A stretch of DNA of 50,962 bases from an uncultured Angelakisella sp. (GCA_910585535.1 CAJUFK010000011.1:1-50962); one strand, 5' to 3'. Positions 8,553-17,059 are shown, counted from the first letter of the stretch. Program-made: numbers and translations. Notes: generated from the sequence alone by a model not told the origin.

Positions 8553-8952
8553 AAGTTTCACGCCTCAGCCCTACGACGGGCTGTCCGCGCTGCCTGACTA
8601 TGTGACCAGCCCGCGCTTCTATACGCTGGTCGGGTATGCGCCCGGAGACTATACCGTCACTCTTGCCAGAATGACGGTCGGTGATTCCAAGAGTGCGGGC
8701 AATCCTCTGGCCCATGTCCTGTTTGAGAGCTTTGACGACCACGGCGTTACCATGAAAACCGCACGGACGCGGGCTGGCGGTTTGGACCGTGAGTACATCG
8801 CGGCAAAGAATGCTATGAGCACGGCAGGCGTGGAGTTCCACCCGGCGCTTCCCTGCTCCTGCGAGATGATGCTCCGGTCTTTGGGCGAGTGGTTTATGGC
8901 GCATAATCCTGAACTGTCGTCAGTGGAGGTCATGTCACAAACGTGTCATTGA
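8545..8952 (+). CDS. Hypothetical 135-residue protein
   Basis: ATG 8545 overlaps the previous gene by 8 bp and has GGAGAC upstream. Mixed alpha/beta with a Cys pair (PCSCEMM near 113). No recognised domain. It is the last gene before a structured non-coding stretch. Confidence 0.65.
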   Translation: MIKSFTPQPYDGLSALPDYVTSPRFYTLVGYAPGDYTVTLARMTVGDSKSAGNPLAHVLFESFDDHGVTMKTARTRAGGLDREYIAAKNAMSTAGVEFHPALPCSCEMMLRSLGEWFMAHNPELSSVEVMSQTCH

Positions 8953-8975
8953 CCTGTCACAGAGGAGGTGATAAA

Positions 8976-9143
8976 ATGGTATCGTATAGTGATACGCCTA
9001 TGCACCTCTGCTCTGCTTCGGGAGGCTTTTGGTGTCCTCCAAAAAGCCTCCCGAAGTCGGGCGAGAAGTTCGGAAAAATGGCGCAGTTAAGCGGTTTTTT
9101 AGCATTTTATTCTGTACAAAAGTGTGCTTTTGTGGTAGAATGA
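8976..9143 (+). CDS. Possible 55-residue leader-like peptide
   Basis: ATG 8976 has one of the best ribosome sites in the window (GAGGAGGTGATAAA). The frame runs MVSYSDTPMHLCSASGGFW and onward, but it spans a perfect 15-bp hairpin (9016-9056) and the next promoter, and the composition is not protein-like. It could be a regulatory leader peptide or a chance frame. Confidence 0.35.
   Translation: MVSYSDTPMHLCSASGGFWCPPKSLPKSGEKFGKMAQLSGFLAFYSVQKCAFVVE
9016..9056. repeat. Perfect 15-bp hairpin
   Basis: CTTCGGGAGGCTTTT (9016-9030) pairs fully with 9042-9056 around an 11-nt loop. No T-run follows. It lies inside a possible leader peptide and ahead of a promoter. Confidence 0.7.
9113..9141 (+). 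promoter_or_regulatory. Probable extended -10 promoter
   Basis: TGTACA (9113-9118), a 17-bp spacer, then TAGAAT (9136-9141) preceded by TGG, giving an extended -10. The GTGGTAGAAT part matches four other promoters in the window. It would transcribe the DUF488-type gene at 9216 and onward. Confidence 0.65.
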
Positions 9144-9148
9144 ATGTA

Positions 9149-9197
9149 GGGACAAAAGTCCCCAAATGCCGCTTGAAGAAGCGGCGTTTGTCATTTT
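9149..9197 (+). promoter_or_regulatory. Two leader hairpins after the promoter
   Basis: GGGAC-AAAA-GTCCC (9149-9162) and GCCGCTT-GAAG-AAGCGGC (9168-9185), the second followed by a T-rich stretch (GTTTGTCATTTT). The second could be an attenuator between the promoter and ATG 9216. Confidence 0.5.
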
Positions 9198-9215
9198 AGA
9201 AAGGTGTTTAGGCGT

Positions 9216-9656
9216 ATGATTTACACAAGCAGGTTCTCCAACCCGGAGCTGAAAACGGGAAAGTACACAGCGGTACGAATCTCTGTCGGAAGCCCTCGTT
9301 GGAAAGTAGGGTACGACATCAGCGGAGCGATCAGTGAGCTGATGCCGAAGGGCATCTTCGGAAAGTACGAAACGAAAGCAGCATTTGAGGTTGAGTACCG
9401 GAAGCGTTTGGAGTGCATCGGTGTTGACTACATCCGAAAGCTGATTGCCGGGTACGAATTGCTCGGCAAAGATGTGGTGCTGCTGTGCTACGAAGATGTG
9501 CGAAAGGGTGAAAGCGACTGGTGTCACCGGACCATCTTTGCTGACTGGTGGCGGGAAAAGACCGGCGAGGTCATCCCGGAACTGCCTGACCCGTCTCCGG
9601 TAAAGGGCGTGAGGAAGGTGAAGAAGGCCGACGAACCGCAGACCACCCTGTTCTGA
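9216..9656 (+). CDS. DUF488-family protein
   Basis: 146 residues starting at ATG 9216 (MIYTSRFSNPELK). The family is recognised from the start and from YELLGKDVVLLCYED followed by W-CHR-IFADWW, which matches the conserved LLC-E--CHR pattern of DUF488. Biochemical function is not known. It has its own promoter and structured leader and ends just ahead of a large terminator hairpin, so it may be a separate transcription unit. Confidence 0.75.
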   Translation: MIYTSRFSNPELKTGKYTAVRISVGSPRWKVGYDISGAISELMPKGIFGKYETKAAFEVEYRKRLECIGVDYIRKLIAGYELLGKDVVLLCYEDVRKGESDWCHRTIFADWWREKTGEVIPELPDPSPVKGVRKVKKADEPQTTLF

Positions 9657-9670
9657 TTTTTTGATAAACT

Positions 9671-9742
9671 GGCGACCTCTGGAAGCAACGCTCAGCCAGA
9701 GGAAACGGCGCGAAGACGATAGTTTCCAGAGGTTGCCTTTTT
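9671..9742 (+). terminator. Large hairpin terminator
   Basis: GGCGACCTCTGGAA (9671-9684) pairs with TTCCAGAGGTTGCC (9724-9737) with one G-U pair, followed by TTTTT. The 39-nt loop is itself partly structured. It sits between the DUF488 gene and the tRNA genes. Confidence 0.7.
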
Positions 9743-9744
9743 AT

Positions 9745-9818
9745 GCGGACTTAGCTCAGTGTCAGAGCACCCGGCTCCCAGCCGGAAGACGCCTGTTCGA
9801 TTCAGGCAGTCCGCTCCA
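9745..9818 (+). tRNA. tRNA-Gly (anticodon CCC)
   Basis: Full cloverleaf: acceptor GCGGACT/AGTCCGC, D stem GCTC/GAGC, anticodon loop CTCCCAG (anticodon 9777-9779), T arm GCCTG-TTCGATT-CAGGC, discriminator T and encoded CCA. One mismatch at 27-43. U73 and the GCGG acceptor start fit glycine identity. It would read GGG codons. Confidence 0.85.
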
Positions 9819-9822
9819 TATT

Positions 9823-9896
9823 GCGGACTTAGTTCAATGTTAGAACACGCAGCTACCCGCTGCGAGACGCGCGTTCGATTCGTGCAGTCCGCTCCA
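9823..9896 (+). tRNA. tRNA-Gly-like gene with unusual ACC anticodon
   Basis: Full cloverleaf with the same acceptor arm as its neighbour and encoded CCA. D stem GTTC/GAAC, anticodon stem CGCAG/CTGCG, loop CTACCCG, T arm GCGCG-TTCGATT-CGTGC. The triplet at 34-36 (9855-9857) is ACC, an anticodon hardly used by bacterial glycine tRNAs, and position 37 is C rather than a purine. All stems are intact, so it is not obviously a pseudogene. Confidence 0.75.
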
Positions 9897-9912
9897 AATT
9901 GAATACGGCAAG

Positions 9913-9957
9913 AAACGCCGTCAGACCCGTTTACGGGCTTGACGGCGTTTTCTTTTT
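9913..9957 (+). terminator. Strong rho-independent terminator
   Basis: AAACGCCGTCA (9913-9923) pairs with TGACGGCGTTT (9940-9950), with a further CCCG/CGGG inner stem and a T-rich tail. It ends the tRNA transcript just ahead of the modification genes. Confidence 0.85.
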
Positions 9958-9973
9958 ACAGGGAGGGCATGAG

Positions 9974-11380
9974 ATGTTTTATGGTTCTGTTCCTGCCGAG
10001 GCGCAGGCGATAATGAACAAGATTGTGAAGATGTGGGATGTCAGCGACATCTACATTGGCTGCTCCGGCAACTTCACGCTGGAGAAGTTTATCAGCCCGA
10101 TGGGGCGGTTCAACCTGCATAGTAACGATGTGACGCTGTACTCGTTGATGCTGGGGCAGTTTTTTCAGGGCAAGACCGTGGAGCTGTCCCTGTCTGAAAC
10201 AGGGGCCGAGATGTTCCCGTGGCTGGTTCAGTACATGGAGACTGATGTTGACCGGATTGCGACCATGCTGCTCATGTCCCGAATCGTTGCCTATGTCGGG
10301 AAGGAGGACCACCCGTATTACAGTATGATGCTTCAGGAGAACATCAAGCAATATCCGGCTATGCACGAAAAGACGGTCAAGAAGCTCACGGACAGCAGGC
10401 TGAGCATCGCCAGCTACTACAATGGGGACGCGGTAGACTTCGTGAAAGAATCTCCGCAGGATGTGGGCTTTGTGTCGTTCCCTCCGTTCAAAAAGGCGGG
10501 CAAGGCGTTCGTGAAAGACTTCGCCAAGCTGGAGCAGATTTTCAGCTTCACGCCGCCTGAGTATGGCTATTTCGATGAGAAGTCACTGGTTGACTACTTC
10601 CGGCTCATCATGCAGAAGAAAGCATGGTGTTTTGGCACGGATATGCGTCTGCCGCCCGACGAGTTCGGTGAGTACCTGAAAGGGATGACCAAGACAACAA
10701 ACAGGGGCATCCCGATTTACCTGTACGCCAACTATGGCAGGCCGCAGATTGTCACGCCGTTGCAGTCCACGATCAGCGCGAACATCCAGAAGTTCGGCAA
10801 GGGCATGGAGATTGGCGACGACATCCGGCTGTATGAGCTGTCGAACGACGCTTTCCAGACGCTGCGGAGCCAGTATATGAATATCAACATCCGCCCCGGT
10901 TCGGCTACCCTTGCCATCGGTGTGCTGGTAGACGGCTACCTTATCGGTGTCTATGCCTTCTCTGCGGCTCCTACACAGTCCAACTGGGATAAGCACATAG
11001 AAACCCCTACCATGTACCTATTGAGCGATTTCCCGGTGGCTCCGGTGGACTACAAGCACCTTGCAAAGCTGGTATTGTATGCGGCCCTCTCGAAAGAGAG
11101 CAAGCGGCTGGCTGAGCGTATCACCCGGCGGCGCTGCGCTTCTCTGGTCACAACTGCCTTCTCCAAGAACCCTGAGAGCATGAAGTACCGCGGGCTGTTC
11201 AAAGTGCTCAACCGGAAACACAACGATTCGCTCCAGAAGGCGGACTGGGCGAAGGACATAGACCCCGCCAATGCCTACTATATGCAGCCCTATGAAATCA
11301 ACTATGGCGCCCCACTGGGGCAGTGGACGCTGCAAGAGGGGCTGGCTATGTGGAAGAAAAAGCATTCGCAGAAAAGATAG
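9974..11380 (+). CDS. Candidate DNA-modification enzyme: methylase-like N-terminus, Mom/GNAT-like C-terminus
   Basis: 468 residues from ATG 9974 behind GGGAGGG. The N-terminal third carries DIYIGCSGNFTLEKF (near 22-36) and HSNDVTLYSLMLG, which recall the 'putative antirestriction adenine methyltransferase' proteins coded next to ParB-domain genes in phages. The C-terminal part has a strand LAIGVLVDGYLIGVYAF and an ASLVTTAFSKNPESMKYRG segment, which resembles Mom-like GNAT enzymes that modify adenines in phage DNA. The ParB-domain gene starts 12 bp downstream. I infer protection of phage DNA against host restriction. Family calls are from memory of motifs, not from a search. Confidence 0.55.
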   Translation: MFYGSVPAEAQAIMNKIVKMWDVSDIYIGCSGNFTLEKFISPMGRFNLHSNDVTLYSLMLGQFFQGKTVELSLSETGAEMFPWLVQYMETDVDRIATMLLMSRIVAYVGKEDHPYYSMMLQENIKQYPAMHEKTVKKLTDSRLSIASYYNGDAVDFVKESPQDVGFVSFPPFKKAGKAFVKDFAKLEQIFSFTPPEYGYFDEKSLVDYFRLIMQKKAWCFGTDMRLPPDEFGEYLKGMTKTTNRGIPIYLYANYGRPQIVTPLQSTISANIQKFGKGMEIGDDIRLYELSNDAFQTLRSQYMNINIRPGSATLAIGVLVDGYLIGVYAFSAAPTQSNWDKHIETPTMYLLSDFPVAPVDYKHLAKLVLYAALSKESKRLAERITRRRCASLVTTAFSKNPESMKYRGLFKVLNRKHNDSLQKADWAKDIDPANAYYMQPYEINYGAPLGQWTLQEGLAMWKKKHSQKR

Positions 11381-11392
11381 GAGGACATCACT

Positions 11393-12280
11393 ATGCAGAC
11401 AAAAGTTATCCATGTAGACCCGAAAACGCTGAAGCTGCTGGAAATGAACGCGAGGTTCATGCGGCATGAGGAGTTTCAGCGGCTGGTCGCAAATGTCAAG
11501 AAGGACGGGCAGCTCACCTCCGCACCGTTCGCGGCAAGGAACGCCGACGGGACATACGAGGTCCTGTCCGGCAACCACCGCGTTCAGGCTGCTATCGCGG
11601 CAGGCGTAGAGAGCATCCCCTGCATCATTACAGATGACGAGCTGTCTAAAGAGCAGCGGATTGCGATTCAGCTTTCCCATAACGCGATTGTGGGTCAGGA
11701 TGACCCCGATACGCTAAAGAAGCTCTATGACGAGATTTTCGACATCGACCTGAAGGAGTATTCCGGCCTCGACGATAAGACGCTCGGCCTGCTGGACAAA
11801 GCATCGTCCCAAGCCATGACGGAGGCGAATCTGGAGTATCAGGTGCTGAGCATCGTGTATCTGCCGGATGAGCTGAAAGACGCTCAGCGTATCATCGGGA
11901 AGGCTCTGGAGACCACGAAGAACAGCGCGGCGGTCTGGCTGGCGAGGGACAGCGAGTATGATCGCTGGCTGGATGCGCAGGAAACGGCCTCCTCCGCCCA
12001 CAATGTGAAGAATGTTTCGGCGGCAATCAAAATCATTCTGGACATCTTCGAGCGCAACCTGACGCAGCTCTCGGAGGGCTGGGACGGTGAGGATTCCAAG
12101 CACGACAACTCCACATGGGTCCCGCTGTCTACCGTCCTCGGACGCACGAAGATTCCCGCCGGGGGCGCCAAGACCATCAAGAGGGCGCTGGACAAAATGG
12201 TCGGCTCCGGCGAAATCACATCGAAGAATCTGTACGACGGTTTGGTGAAGCTGTGCGCTGACTACATCGAGAAGAAGTAG
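11393..12280 (+). CDS. ParB N-terminal-domain protein
   Basis: 295 residues, ATG 11393 behind AGGAGGA. Residues about 5-100 form a ParB/sulfiredoxin-type domain with LTSAPFAARNADGTYEVLSGNHRVQAAIAAG, where SGNHR is the nucleotide-binding signature of ParB CTPases. The C-terminal 100 residues look like a helical DNA-contact region (STVLGRTKIPAGGAKTIKRAL). No ParA lies next to it. Its place between the modification enzyme and the terminase suggests a role in DNA modification or in preparing DNA for packaging. Confidence 0.75.
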   Translation: MQTKVIHVDPKTLKLLEMNARFMRHEEFQRLVANVKKDGQLTSAPFAARNADGTYEVLSGNHRVQAAIAAGVESIPCIITDDELSKEQRIAIQLSHNAIVGQDDPDTLKKLYDEIFDIDLKEYSGLDDKTLGLLDKASSQAMTEANLEYQVLSIVYLPDELKDAQRIIGKALETTKNSAAVWLARDSEYDRWLDAQETASSAHNVKNVSAAIKIILDIFERNLTQLSEGWDGEDSKHDNSTWVPLSTVLGRTKIPAGGAKTIKRALDKMVGSGEITSKNLYDGLVKLCADYIEKK

Positions 12281-12291
12281 GAGGTGCTATC

Positions 12292-12774
12292 ATGGCAAGC
12301 CAAGTCTACAACGCTCAGTACCACGATGATTGGGCGTGGTCGCTGGCAATCAAAGGAGCTACAGATGACGAGATTGCGACGGCTATGCACGTTTCCCGGA
12401 AGACCATTTCTCAGTGGAAGAAAATCCATGAATCGTTTGCGAAAGCGTTGGCTGAAGGGAAGGAGATAGCTGACAGCAAAATCGAGAAAAGCCTGTACAA
12501 TAGCGCGATGGGCTACTTCGTTGACGAGGAGGAACGGCTCATCGAGGTCAACCGTGACGGGACAACAAAGCTGGGCGATCTGCGGAAGAAAAAGCGGTAC
12601 ATACCGCCGAGTGTTACCGCTCAGATATTCTGGCTCAAAAATCGAATGAAAGGCCAGTGGCGGGATGTCACCAAAGCCGAAGTCACAGGGGCTGACGGTA
12701 AGCCGCTCCAGTTCCAGCAGGTGCAAGTTTATCTCCCTGAAAAAGAGCAGGTGGAAGAAAATGAGGTGGAATAG
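12292..12774 (+). CDS. Terminase small subunit
   Basis: 160 residues, ATG 12292 behind TAGGAGGTG. An N-terminal helix-turn-helix (GATDDEIATAMHVSRKTISQ, near 19-38) matches the DNA-recognition part of small terminases, which bind the packaging start site and load the large subunit. It directly precedes the large terminase gene (3-bp gap). Confidence 0.8.
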   Translation: MASQVYNAQYHDDWAWSLAIKGATDDEIATAMHVSRKTISQWKKIHESFAKALAEGKEIADSKIEKSLYNSAMGYFVDEEERLIEVNRDGTTKLGDLRKKKRYIPPSVTAQIFWLKNRMKGQWRDVTKAEVTGADGKPLQFQQVQVYLPEKEQVEENEVE

Positions 12775-12777
12775 CGT

Positions 12778-14157
12778 GTGGAGAAAGTCATTTTTCGCCC
12801 GCAGAAAGGCAAGCAAGAAAAATTCCTCGCCTCGTCCGCTGACATCTGCATCTATGGTGGCGCCGCTGGCGGCGGAAAAAGCTATGCCCTTCTGCTCGAA
12901 CCACTGCGTCATGTCGGGATAAAGAACTTTGACGCGGTGGCGTTCCGGCGGACGAATCCGCAGATACTGAACCCCGGCGGATTGTGGTCGGAGAGTTTCA
13001 ATATTTACAGTCTGCTCGGTGCAACGCCGAAGCTGTCCCCGAAGCCGATGTGGACTTTTCCGAGCGGCGCGACCATCACCTTTTCCCATCTGGAGATGGA
13101 GCAAACAAAATACGACTGGCAGGGCGCTCAGGTGCCGCTCATCATGTTCGATGAGCTGACGCACTTTTCGGAGAGCGTCTTTTTCTATATGCTCTCCCGT
13201 AACCGTTCGATGTGCGGCGTGAAGCCGTACATCCGGGCCACCTGCAACCCTGACGCGGATAGCTGGGTCGCGCCGTTCATCTCATGGTGGATTGACCCAG
13301 ACACCGGCTACCCGATACCTGAACGGTGCGGAAAGATTCGCTGGATGTACCGCAGCAATGACACGGTGTACTGGGCGGACAAGAAGTCAGACCTGTGGGA
13401 AAGGTTCAACCTGAATACGCCAGAGGAACGGTCCGAGCCAAAGTCTGTTGCCTTTATCAACAGCACTTTACAGGATAACAAGCTGCTGATGCAGCGGGAC
13501 CCGTCCTATCTGGCAAACCTGAAGGCCCTACCAACGGTAGAGCGTGAGCGTCTGCTGTACGGCAACTGGAAGATAAAGCAGGCGGCAGGTCTGTATTTCA
13601 AGCGGACGCAGGTGCGGAAGATGCTGCCGGTCGTGCCGGACGACATAATCAAGTTCGTCCGTGCGTGGGACCTTGCGGCAACTCCAGAAACCGAAAAGGG
13701 CGACCCCGCCTATACCGCCGGGGTGCTCATGGGCAAGCGTTCAGACGGCAGCTATGTCGTGATTGATGTTATCAATGTCCGGCAGTCCGCCAGCGATGTG
13801 CGGGCCACGATACGGCATACTGCTGAGGCCGACAATGCCCGGTATGGTAATGTCCGTGTGCGGCTCCCGCAAGACCCCGGACAGGCCGGGAAAGACCAAG
13901 CCGAGAGCTTTATCAGGCTGCTGGCTGGTTTTAGTGTAACCGCAGTTCCGGTCAGCGGGAGTAAGGAAGCACGGGCTGAGCCTACCGCCTCCCAGTGGCA
14001 GGCCGGAAATTTCGACATCGTGGTCGGAGATTGGAACGAAAGCTACTTCTCCCAGTTGGAGAGCTTTCCTGCCAGCAAGTTCAAAGACATGGTGGACGCC
14101 ACCAACGACGCCTTCGCTGAGCTGGAGCGGAAAGGCGAATTTGGATTTTCCTTTTGA
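12778..14157 (+). CDS. Terminase large subunit
   Basis: 459 residues from GTG 12778. ATPase Walker A GGAAGGGKS lies at residues 27-35 and Walker B LIMFDELTH near 121-129. The C-terminal RNase H-like nuclease domain begins with FVRAWDLAATPE near residue 294 and contains a second acidic site at VVIDVINVRQ. Length is normal for the family. It cuts concatemeric DNA and drives it into the prohead through the portal. Confidence 0.9.
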   Translation: MEKVIFRPQKGKQEKFLASSADICIYGGAAGGGKSYALLLEPLRHVGIKNFDAVAFRRTNPQILNPGGLWSESFNIYSLLGATPKLSPKPMWTFPSGATITFSHLEMEQTKYDWQGAQVPLIMFDELTHFSESVFFYMLSRNRSMCGVKPYIRATCNPDADSWVAPFISWWIDPDTGYPIPERCGKIRWMYRSNDTVYWADKKSDLWERFNLNTPEERSEPKSVAFINSTLQDNKLLMQRDPSYLANLKALPTVERERLLYGNWKIKQAAGLYFKRTQVRKMLPVVPDDIIKFVRAWDLAATPETEKGDPAYTAGVLMGKRSDGSYVVIDVINVRQSASDVRATIRHTAEADNARYGNVRVRLPQDPGQAGKDQAESFIRLLAGFSVTAVPVSGSKEARAEPTASQWQAGNFDIVVGDWNESYFSQLESFPASKFKDMVDATNDAFAELERKGEFGFSF

Positions 14158-14165
14158 GGTGCAAG

Positions 14166-16262
14166 ATGAAGATATTCGATATTCTTATGGGGCGAAAGAG
14201 GGTGCGCGACGCCTATATGGGCGACGGCAGCAGCTTCGTTTCGCGCTGGGCGCGACCGCCCTCCAGAAACACAGCCGAGTGGCTGGAGATGTACTCTAAA
14301 AGCCCACGGCTGGCAGTTGTGGAAAAGATAGCGACCGATCTTGCCAGCCTCGAAGGGCATCTGCTGCGAATCAATCCAGACGGGTCTGAGACGGAGCTGA
14401 CGCAGCATCCGTTCCTCGATTTTATGGCGCACCCGAATCCGCTGTATGAGATGACAAGCTCAGCTCTGTGGCGGCTCAACGAGATTTACCTGATGCTGGT
14501 TGGCGAGAGCTTTTTCCTCATCGAGCGAGATGAGAACGACCGGCCTATCGAGCTGTGGAGCGTACCGCCGCATTGGGTAAAGATGACCCCGTACCTCGGA
14601 AACCCCGGCTATATGATTACCTCGCCGAGCGGCCTGACGATGACGGTCCCCGTCGATGATATGTTCGTGATGAAGCGGTTGAATCCGTTAGACCCGTTCA
14701 TGCGCGGGCTGGGTGTAGCTGAGAGCATCGCGGATGAAATTGAAATCGACGAGTTTTCGGCACAGTTCCAGAAACGCTTCTTCTATAACGACGGGACGCC
14801 ATCGCTGCTGTTTCTCATGCCGGACGCTTCAGAGAACCAGCGGGATTCCTTTATGGCCCGGTGGAACAAGCGGCACCGTGGCGTTGAGAACAGCCATAAG
14901 GCCGCAGCCATTACTGGGAATGTCGATGTGAAGACCTTCGGCAGCGAGGATGTCCGCGAGCTGGGCTTTGTTGAGAGCCGGATTGCCATACGCGATGCGG
15001 TGCTGGAGCACTTCGGTGTACCGCGTGAGATAATGGGCATCACCGAAAACAGCAACCGCTCAACGGCTGATTCCGCGCAGTATATCTACGCCAAGAATGT
15101 CCTGACCCCGCGCATCCATGACAGAGAAGAAGCCATCAATCAACAGCTCCTGCCTCTGTTTGGGGATGACCTCGTGTGGAGGTTTGACCCCGTAGTGCCT
15201 TATGACAAAGAGTTCGATAAGGCGCGGGCGCTGGACGGCTGGAACGCCGGTCTCCTGACCAAGAACGAAGCGCGTGGGCTGATGGACCTGCCGGATGTTC
15301 CGGGCGGGAATGTGTTCAAAATCAGCATCAACGACCTGTTCATGGAGCAGACCGCAGCCCCCGTAGAGGTCTCCCAGTCTTTGGGCGAGAGCTACGGAGC
15401 GAAAGCGGCACGGCGCGTAAATATTGAGGCGATGCTTCGGAAAGAGGACGCAGCCCTTCGGGAGAACGAACGGAGGTTTGAGGCCGCAATCACGAAGCAT
15501 TTTTCAGAGCAGTATCTGGCTATCGCAAAAGCTCTGGGCCTGACTGCGAAGGCTGAGACCGACGCCCTCGCCGCGCTGGATGACCTTCTGCTTCCAGATG
15601 GAACCTTTGACCCGATGCTGTGGGAGGCTCTGAAGGAGGAGGAAAGGCAGCGGCTCGCCGAAGCGGTCGCAGCCGGACTGCTGAACTGGAAGGAAGAAGC
15701 GAAGAAGCTCACCGCGCTGTTTACGCCACTCTGGAAACAGGCATACGACGACGGGGGAAAGGTAAGCGCCGAGAGCTACGGCCTGCTCGACCTCGTTCGG
15801 CCTAAGTTTGTTTCGCAGGCGCGGGTGAACGGCGGTAAGCGGATCGTCGGCATCCAAGCCACGACACAGAAGACAATCGCGGACATCATCGCTCGCGGGG
15901 TCGAGAATGGCTCCAGTCAGAACGAGCTGAAGAAGGAAGTTTTAACGGCTATGGGGCCGGGAACCACCCGCGCCCGTGCCAAGCTGATTGCACAGCAGGA
16001 GACCTCGATGTCCCTTGCTACCGGTCAGTTTGATACCATGAAGGCCGCAGGAGCCACAACAAAAGAGTGGCATCACCGCGACCCACAGAAAGACCCCAGA
16101 GACGGGACGCACGGCAAGGTCAATCATGTCATCCTCGAAGGTGAAACCGTGGCGATTGACAAGCCGTTTTCCAATGGGTTGATGTACCCAAGAGACCCTG
16201 CGGATGACCGCCCGGAGGAGGTTATTCGCTGCCGGTGTTATCTGACATACGGCGGCTTTTAA
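14166..16262 (+). CDS. Portal protein fused to MuF (SPP1 gp7-like) head morphogenesis domain
   Basis: About 698 residues from ATG 14166 behind GAGGTG. Residues 1 to about 400 form an HK97-type portal (WLEMYSKSPRLAVVEKIA, DPFMRGLGVAESI, FGVPREIMGI). Residues about 545-698 match the phage Mu F/SPP1 gp7 minor head domain (ARAKLIAQQETSMSLATGQ, then the EVIRCRCYLTY end with its paired Cys). Most phages keep these as two genes; here they form one chain. It forms the ring for DNA entry and may carry the minor head protein inside. Confidence 0.85.
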   Translation: MKIFDILMGRKRVRDAYMGDGSSFVSRWARPPSRNTAEWLEMYSKSPRLAVVEKIATDLASLEGHLLRINPDGSETELTQHPFLDFMAHPNPLYEMTSSALWRLNEIYLMLVGESFFLIERDENDRPIELWSVPPHWVKMTPYLGNPGYMITSPSGLTMTVPVDDMFVMKRLNPLDPFMRGLGVAESIADEIEIDEFSAQFQKRFFYNDGTPSLLFLMPDASENQRDSFMARWNKRHRGVENSHKAAAITGNVDVKTFGSEDVRELGFVESRIAIRDAVLEHFGVPREIMGITENSNRSTADSAQYIYAKNVLTPRIHDREEAINQQLLPLFGDDLVWRFDPVVPYDKEFDKARALDGWNAGLLTKNEARGLMDLPDVPGGNVFKISINDLFMEQTAAPVEVSQSLGESYGAKAARRVNIEAMLRKEDAALRENERRFEAAITKHFSEQYLAIAKALGLTAKAETDALAALDDLLLPDGTFDPMLWEALKEEERQRLAEAVAAGLLNWKEEAKKLTALFTPLWKQAYDDGGKVSAESYGLLDLVRPKFVSQARVNGGKRIVGIQATTQKTIADIIARGVENGSSQNELKKEVLTAMGPGTTRARAKLIAQQETSMSLATGQFDTMKAAGATTKEWHHRDPQKDPRDGTHGKVNHVILEGETVAIDKPFSNGLMYPRDPADDRPEEVIRCRCYLTYGGF

Positions 16263-16298
16263 CATCTGCCCACATTCTGAAGAAAGGAGGTAGACTGT

Positions 16299-17057
16299 AT
16301 GGCATTTAAGGGGAAGCGAACTGCGGGAACGGGCATCAAGTCCGGGGCTACGGTACGCGAGCACAAAGCGGTCGGCTTTACGCTGGAGAGCGCGGACGAA
16401 AATACCGGAGAGTTTTCTGGCTACGCTTCTGTCTTCGGAAATGTGGACGACGGTGGCGACATCGTTGTGAAAGGTGCGTTCGCCGAAACCATTGTTGAAG
16501 ACTTTGCCCGCATCAAGATTCTGGCCTTGCATAACGGTTGCTGGCTCCCTGTCGGGAAACCGATTGAGCTGCGCGAAGATGACCACGGCCTTTTCATCCG
16601 AGGGAAGATCAGCGACACCTCGATGGGACGCGACATCCAGACGCTGCTGAAAGACGGTGTGCTCAATGAACTGTCGATTGGCTACGAAGCTATCGACTAT
16701 GAGATTGATGAGGAAGCCCGTGTCCGGTATCTGAAGCGAATCAAGCTGTGGGAAGTCTCAATCGTGACATGGGCGATGAACGACCAAGCCACGATTGATG
16801 ATGTGAAGTCTCTGGCAGAGGAGCTGAGAACGGAAGCCATGAGCGGTAAGATGTCCCGTGCAAGGCTGAACGCGCTGAAACCGTTCATCGCTGTTGTGCG
16901 GGAGCTGGTTGAAATCCTCAGCCCCTTCTTGGAGACGCAACCCACACCTGAGCCGGAACCCGAACCTGAGCCTGAACCGCCCAAAAAGCAGAAGAAGACC
17001 AAAACAGACGGGATGATTTTTGAGATTGTCCCGGCAACACAAACAGGAGGTAATTGA
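16299..17057 (+). CDS. Prohead maturation protease
   Basis: 252 residues, ATG 16299 behind AAAGGAGG. HK97-family serine protease: FSGYASVFGNVD near 44, catalytic His in ILALHN near 75, catalytic Ser in ELSIGYEA near 128, and WEVSIVTWAMND. A Pro/Glu repeat (PEPEPEPEPEP near 213-225) forms a linker before a basic tail. It trims the capsid scaffold domain. Confidence 0.88.
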   Translation: MAFKGKRTAGTGIKSGATVREHKAVGFTLESADENTGEFSGYASVFGNVDDGGDIVVKGAFAETIVEDFARIKILALHNGCWLPVGKPIELREDDHGLFIRGKISDTSMGRDIQTLLKDGVLNELSIGYEAIDYEIDEEARVRYLKRIKLWEVSIVTWAMNDQATIDDVKSLAEELRTEAMSGKMSRARLNALKPFIAVVRELVEILSPFLETQPTPEPEPEPEPEPPKKQKKTKTDGMIFEIVPATQTGGN

Positions 17058-17059
17058 CT

